In this document: positions 60,392-64,000 of the stretch, piece after piece
Layout of the letters: each line of letters starts with the position of its first letter
Position numbering within the stretch: the first letter of the stretch is position 1
Assembly: GCA_963764195.1 (NCBI GenBank)
Contig: CAVXRG010000010.1
Coordinates: 310,001-374,000 of the forward strand
Reading direction: 5' to 3'
From: JBDSSS01 sp963764195
GTDB lineage: Bacteria; Actinomycetota; Actinomycetes; Actinomycetales; Dermatophilaceae
Length of the DNA stretch: 64,000 nt
Position numbers and translations under genes: made by a program
Notes under the pieces: model-generated
What the model was told of the DNA's origin: nothing
Databases searched by the model: none
What the model saw: only the letters and a program-made list of their open reading frames with translations

Positions 60392-61687
60392 TCAGGCCTC
60401 CAGGATCGCGACGACGCCCTGGCCGCCGGCGGCGCAGATGGAGACCAGCCCCCGTCCGCCGCCGGCCTCGTGCAGCTGCTTGGCCAGACCCGCGAGGATC
60501 CGTCCGCCCGTCGCAGCGAAGGGGTGACCGGCCGCGAGCGAGGAGCCGTTGACGTTGAGGCGGGTCCGGTCGATCGCACCCAACGGCGCCTCGAGACCGA
60601 GCCGGTCCCGGCAGAAGGTCTCGTTCTCCCATGCCGCGAGCGTGGTGAGCACCGTTGCGGCGAAAGCCTCGTGGATCTCGTAGTAGTCGAAGTCCTGCAG
60701 CGTCAGGCCGTTCCGCTCGAGGAGGCGTGGCACGGCATACGCCGGTGCCATGAGCAGCCCCTCTCCCCCGTGCACGTAGTCGACAGCAGCAGTCTCCGCG
60801 TCGACGAACCAGGCCAGCGGGGTGAGGTGGTGCTGCTCGGCCCACGCCTCGCCGGCGAGCAGCACCGCCGAGGCTCCGTCGGTGAGGGGCGTCGAGTTGC
60901 CCGCCGTCATCGTCGCGCCCTCGCCGGTGCCGAAGACGGGCCGCAGCGCAGCGAGCTTCTCGGTGGTGGAGTCCGGCCGGAGGTTGGTGTCGCGGGTGAC
61001 GCCGAGGAAGGGGGTGACGAGGTCGTCGAAGAAGCCGCGCTCGTAGGCCGCGGCGAGGTTGCGGTGGCTGGCCGCGGCGACCTCGTCCTGCGCCTCCCGG
61101 GAGATGTCCCACTGCTCTGTCGTGGCTGCCATGTGCTCGCCCATCGACGTGCCGGTGCGGGGCTCGACGTTCTCCGGGATCGCCGGGATCAGGTGGCCGG
61201 GCCGGACCCCGGCGAGGGCCTTTGCGCGCTGGCCGAGGGTCTTGGCACGGGTGGCTGCGAGCAGGGTCTGCCGCAGGCCCTCGCTCACGGCGATCGGGGC
61301 GTCGCTCGCGGAGTCGACCCCGCCGGCGATCCCGACCTCGATCTGGCCGAGCGCGATCTTGTTCGCGACCAGCACGGCAGCCTCGAGGCCGGTCCCGCAC
61401 GCCTGCTGGACGTCGTAGGCAGGGGTGGTCGGCGAGAGCGCGGTGCCGAGCACCGTCTCCCGGGTCAGGTTGAAGTCGCGGCTGTGCTTGAGGACCGCCC
61501 CGGCGACGACCTCCCCGAGCCGCTCCCCCGCGAGTCCGTAGCGGGCCACGAGACCGTCGACCGCCGCGGTGAGCATGTCCTGGTTCGAGACGCGGGCGTA
61601 GGCGCCCTGGGCCCGGGCGAAGGGGATCCGGTTGCCGCCGACGACGGCGACACGACGTGGGGTGCGGGGGGAGGACGGCGGTGTCAT
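60392..61687 (-). CDS. Acetyl-CoA acetyltransferase, FadA2 type
   Basis: A 431-residue thiolase of the beta-oxidation pathway. Catalytic Cys is in YDVQQACGTGLEAAVLVANK, the Glu/His blocks are EIHEAFAATVLTTLA and NVNGSSLAAGHPFAATGGRI, and the second Cys is in VSICAAGGQGVV. The fold is complete. ATG at 61687 is chosen over an upstream in-frame ATG at 61774 because the preceding sequence is a 12-bp repeat tract (61698-61741) and the family starts here. It heads a leftward operon with the FabG4-like and MaoC-like genes, and diverges from TetR. Confidence 0.92.
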   Translation of the reverse strand: MTPPSSPRTPRRVAVVGGNRIPFARAQGAYARVSNQDMLTAAVDGLVARYGLAGERLGEVVAGAVLKHSRDFNLTRETVLGTALSPTTPAYDVQQACGTGLEAAVLVANKIALGQIEVGIAGGVDSASDAPIAVSEGLRQTLLAATRAKTLGQRAKALAGVRPGHLIPAIPENVEPRTGTSMGEHMAATTEQWDISREAQDEVAAASHRNLAAAYERGFFDDLVTPFLGVTRDTNLRPDSTTEKLAALRPVFGTGEGATMTAGNSTPLTDGASAVLLAGEAWAEQHHLTPLAWFVDAETAAVDYVHGGEGLLMAPAYAVPRLLERNGLTLQDFDYYEIHEAFAATVLTTLAAWENETFCRDRLGLEAPLGAIDRTRLNVNGSSLAAGHPFAATGGRILAGLAKQLHEAGGGRGLVSICAAGGQGVVAILEA

Positions 61688-61697
61688 GGGGAATCGC

Positions 61698-61741
61698 TCC
61701 TGGGGACGAGGGCGGGGACGATGGCGGGGACGAGGGCGGGG
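61698..61741. repeat. Tandem 12-bp repeats upstream of the thiolase gene
   Basis: GGGGACGAGGGC occurs three times (one copy with T for G) plus a part copy. It lies in the 5' leader of the thiolase gene, between the thiolase start and the divergent TetR promoter. Confidence 0.75.
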
Positions 61742-61827
61742 CGAGTCTGGATCGGTCGCTGGTGCTGCTGCCAAGGTAACCGAAACCCCACGTAGTCGAT
61801 ACAGCCAGTACCTGTTACTTTCTGGAG

Positions 61828-62541
61828 ATGGACCGCACCCGTACCGCCGCGGCGCCGGTGGCGGTATCGACCGTCGACGGTCGTGACCGTCGCTGGGAGC
61901 AGCACCGCCACGACCGTCGCACCACCCTCGTCGACGCGACGATCCGCGCGATCCGGCTGCACGGCGCGACCGTGGGCATGGACGACATCGCTGCCGAGGC
62001 GGGCACGAGCAAGACCGTCGTCTACCGGCACTTCCGCGACAAGGCGGGTCTGTACCGGGCTGTGGTCGCGCGCGTCGACGAGCGGGTCGTCGGGCAGGTG
62101 TCCGCGGCGCTGGCCTGCGACGACACCGGCTCGACCGACCCCCACGGCCTCGTCGCGACGACGGTCGAGGCCTACCTCTCCCTCGTCGAGTCCGACACCG
62201 AGCTCTACCGCTTCGTCGTCAACCGGCCGCTCGTCGACCGACCGCTGGCGGACGACCCGCTCGGGACCACGGTCGAGCACGTGGCCCGCGAGCTCGCCGA
62301 GGTGCTCCGCGGTCAGGGCACGCCGGCCGACCCGGCCCGGGCCCGCCTCTGGGCCCTTGCCATCATCGGGTCGGTCCAGGCGGTCGCCGACGACTGGCTC
62401 GCCGACGACGAACGGGCCCCCCGGGCCGAGGTCGTGCGGGCCCTCACCGATCTCGTCTGGAACGGGCTGCGGCCGGTCCTCGACGGAGCACACCCCGACA
62501 GCACCGCCCCTTCGGACCCCTCGAGGAAGAGGACCCCATGA
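61828..62541 (+). CDS. TetR-family regulator of the fatty-acid cluster
   Basis: A 237-residue TetR protein. The helix-turn-helix is VDATIRAIRLHGATVGMDDI and AEAGTSKTVVYRHFRDKAGL. The C-terminal ligand domain (AVVARVDERVVGQVSAAL, VVNRPLVDRPLADDP) is of the acyl-CoA-responding type as far as can be guessed from its place. It lies between divergent thiolase and acyl-CoA dehydrogenase genes. It overlaps the latter by four bases, so it probably controls both transcripts. A TGGAG lies directly before the ATG. Confidence 0.88.
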   Translation: MDRTRTAAAPVAVSTVDGRDRRWEQHRHDRRTTLVDATIRAIRLHGATVGMDDIAAEAGTSKTVVYRHFRDKAGLYRAVVARVDERVVGQVSAALACDDTGSTDPHGLVATTVEAYLSLVESDTELYRFVVNRPLVDRPLADDPLGTTVEHVARELAEVLRGQGTPADPARARLWALAIIGSVQAVADDWLADDERAPRAEVVRALTDLVWNGLRPVLDGAHPDSTAPSDPSRKRTP

Positions 62542-64000
62542 GAGCGACCGACGTGCCGGCCGTGAACGATGCGACCGATGACGCGGTGACCGACCCACCC
62601 GCCGCGGCCGGCGTCGTGGAGGGTCTCCGGCGCGTGCTCGACGGACCCCGGGCCGCGGTGCGCGACGAGTGCCGGACCCTGTCCGCCGACGTGGTCGCCC
62701 CGCCCGACGGTCCGCTCGAGATGCCCGAGCACCAGGCGCGGGTGACGGCGCAGCTCGCCGAGCTGGCCCGGAGCCCTTGGCCCGCAGCGGGGTTCCCGGA
62801 GCGGCAGGGCGGAACGGCCCGCTACGGCGACGCCGTCATCGCCTTCGAGATGCTCGGTCACACCGACCTCTCGCTCTTCGTCAAGGCCGGCGTCCAGTGG
62901 GGTCTCTTCGGCGGAGCCGTGTCCCTGCTCGGCACGGAGCGTCACGACGACCTCATCCCTTCGATCATCTCCGGCGAGCTGCAGGGCTGCTTCGCGATGA
63001 CCGAGACGGGCCACGGCAGCGACGTGCAGGGGGTCCTCACGACGGCCACGCACGACCCGGAGACCGACGAGATCGTCGTCCACTCCCCCAGCGCCGCCGC
63101 GCGCAAGGACTACATCGGCAACGCGGCGGTGGACGGTCGGATGGCCGCCGTCTTCGCCCGTCTCCTCGTCGCCGGCGAGGACCGGGGGGTCCACTGCGTC
63201 CTCGTGCCGATCCGCGACACCGACGGCGCCACCTGCCCGGGCGTGACGATCGAGGACTGCGGTCCCAAGCTCGGGCTCGCCGGGGTCGACAACGGCCGGC
63301 TCCTCTTCGACCACGTCCGGGTGCCGCGCACCAACCTGCTCGGCCGATACGGCGACATCGACGACGAGGGCCGCTACACGAGCCCGATCGACAACCCCGA
63401 CAAGCGTTTCTTCACGATGCTCGGTGCCCTCGTCCGCGGGCGCATCTCCATCGCCGGTGGCGCCGGAGCCGCGACGCGTTCCGCGCTGACGATCGCCACG
63501 AGGTATGCCGCTGAGCGCACCCAGTTCAGCGCCCCCGGCACCGACGTGGAGACGACGCTGCTCGACTACCGCACGCACCAGCGACGCCTGCTGCCCCGCA
63601 TCGCCTACACCTGGGCTCTGGCGATCGCGCAGAACGAGCTCGTCGAGACGATGGACGAGATGCTCCAACAGGTGGCGGGTGACGTCGACGCGCACGCGGC
63701 CGAGGTGCGCCAGCGCCGACTCGAGACCCGCGCGGCGGCTCTCAAGGTGGCCTCGACCCGTCACGCGTCCGACACCATCCAGGCCTGTCGCGAGGCGTGT
63801 GGCGGCGCCGGCTACCTCTGGGCCAACCGCCTCGCCGCGCTGCGGGCCGACACCGACATCTTCACGACGTTCGAGGGCGACAACACGGTGCTGCTCCAGC
63901 TCGTCGCCAAGTCGATGCTCGGTGACTACCAGGCGGCCTTCGGTGACCTCGACACGGCGGGCTTGGTGCGCGTCGGCGCCCGGCTGGCCGCGACGAGCCT
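62538..64000 (+). CDS. Acyl-CoA dehydrogenase, FadE5 type (partial)
   Basis: The first 487 residues of an acyl-CoA dehydrogenase/oxidase; the gene runs off the window's right end. It starts with MRATDVPAVNDATDDAVTDP and has the FAD-binding CFAMTETGHGSDVQG, the GPKLGLAGVDNGRLLFDHVR substrate block and the catalytic-base region ADTDIFTTFEGDNTVLLQLV, with Glu in FEGDNT. The larger size and the FEGDNT signature fit the FadE5/acyl-CoA oxidase-like branch (about 600 residues in mycobacteria). It overlaps TetR by four bases. It begins beta-oxidation for the cluster's hydratase, reductase and thiolase. Confidence 0.9.
   Translation, partial: MRATDVPAVNDATDDAVTDPPAAAGVVEGLRRVLDGPRAAVRDECRTLSADVVAPPDGPLEMPEHQARVTAQLAELARSPWPAAGFPERQGGTARYGDAVIAFEMLGHTDLSLFVKAGVQWGLFGGAVSLLGTERHDDLIPSIISGELQGCFAMTETGHGSDVQGVLTTATHDPETDEIVVHSPSAAARKDYIGNAAVDGRMAAVFARLLVAGEDRGVHCVLVPIRDTDGATCPGVTIEDCGPKLGLAGVDNGRLLFDHVRVPRTNLLGRYGDIDDEGRYTSPIDNPDKRFFTMLGALVRGRISIAGGAGAATRSALTIATRYAAERTQFSAPGTDVETTLLDYRTHQRRLLPRIAYTWALAIAQNELVETMDEMLQQVAGDVDAHAAEVRQRRLETRAAALKVASTRHASDTIQACREACGGAGYLWANRLAALRADTDIFTTFEGDNTVLLQLVAKSMLGDYQAAFGDLDTAGLVRVGARLAATS

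Overview
The window is chromosomal DNA of a high-GC (about 72%, estimated by eye) Gram-positive actinobacterium. The actinobacterial house-keeping blocks (xerD-parA-scpA-scpB-rluB-tyrA-cmk-plsC-der; rel-apt-secFD-yajC-ruvBAC-yebC-pdxT; pgsA-patA-pimA), the phosphatidylinositol-mannoside genes and the SOS-box type point to Micrococcales, and the gene orders best fit the Intrasporangiaceae (Janibacter, Knoellia, Tetrasphaera and relatives). That family placement is inference; no search could be run.

Layout. 1-3.1 kb is a graveyard beside tRNA-Pro(GGG): a frameshifted methyltransferase, an intact MazEF-type toxin-antitoxin pair, a VapB antitoxin with a 3'-truncated VapC, a tyrosine-integrase tail that has lost its catalytic residues, and a scrap of a Kup potassium transporter. 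3.1-13.1 kb is a long leftward block for ribosome assembly (Der), lipid and nucleotide metabolism, tyrosine synthesis, pseudouridylation, chromosome segregation (ScpAB, ParA, XerD) and alanine dehydrogenase. 13.2-19.1 kb carries two small membrane proteins, HisS, a metallo-beta-lactamase-fold hydrolase, a membrane-anchored cyclophilin and a DUF349 protein. 19.2-29.8 kb runs leftward: stringent-response Rel, Apt, SecF/SecD/YajC, RuvB/A/C (with a LexA box), YebC and PdxT. 29.8-37.2 kb interrupts the usual pdxT-pdxS neighbourhood with a TetR-controlled ABC exporter, a kynureninase and a frameshifted DUF222/HNH endonuclease gene. 37.3-43.4 kb is the PIM lipid cluster (PgsA, PatA, PimA), a HIT protein and ThrS.

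43.6-58.1 kb is accessory: a lipoprotein, a GMC oxidoreductase, a YdeI/DUF1905 protein, a heliorhodopsin, and a copper module made of a response regulator, an unusually large (about 1865-residue) multicopper oxidase and a CopC-CopD fusion, with a divergent sensor kinase. 58.1-64 kb is a fatty-acid beta-oxidation cluster (MaoC hydratase with a frameshift, FabG4-like reductase, FadA2-like thiolase, TetR regulator, FadE5-like acyl-CoA dehydrogenase running off the end), in the same order as the mycobacterial Rv0241c-Rv0244c region.

The most unusual signal is not a gene. An 8-base word, GTATGCCG, occurs 28 times by hand count on the two strands, many times more than composition predicts. It forces rare codons inside genes (TAT, GCA, ATA), is enriched in the few intergenic gaps, forms the stem of one likely terminator, and is absent from the decayed left edge. 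It behaves like a DNA-uptake or chromosome-organising signal.
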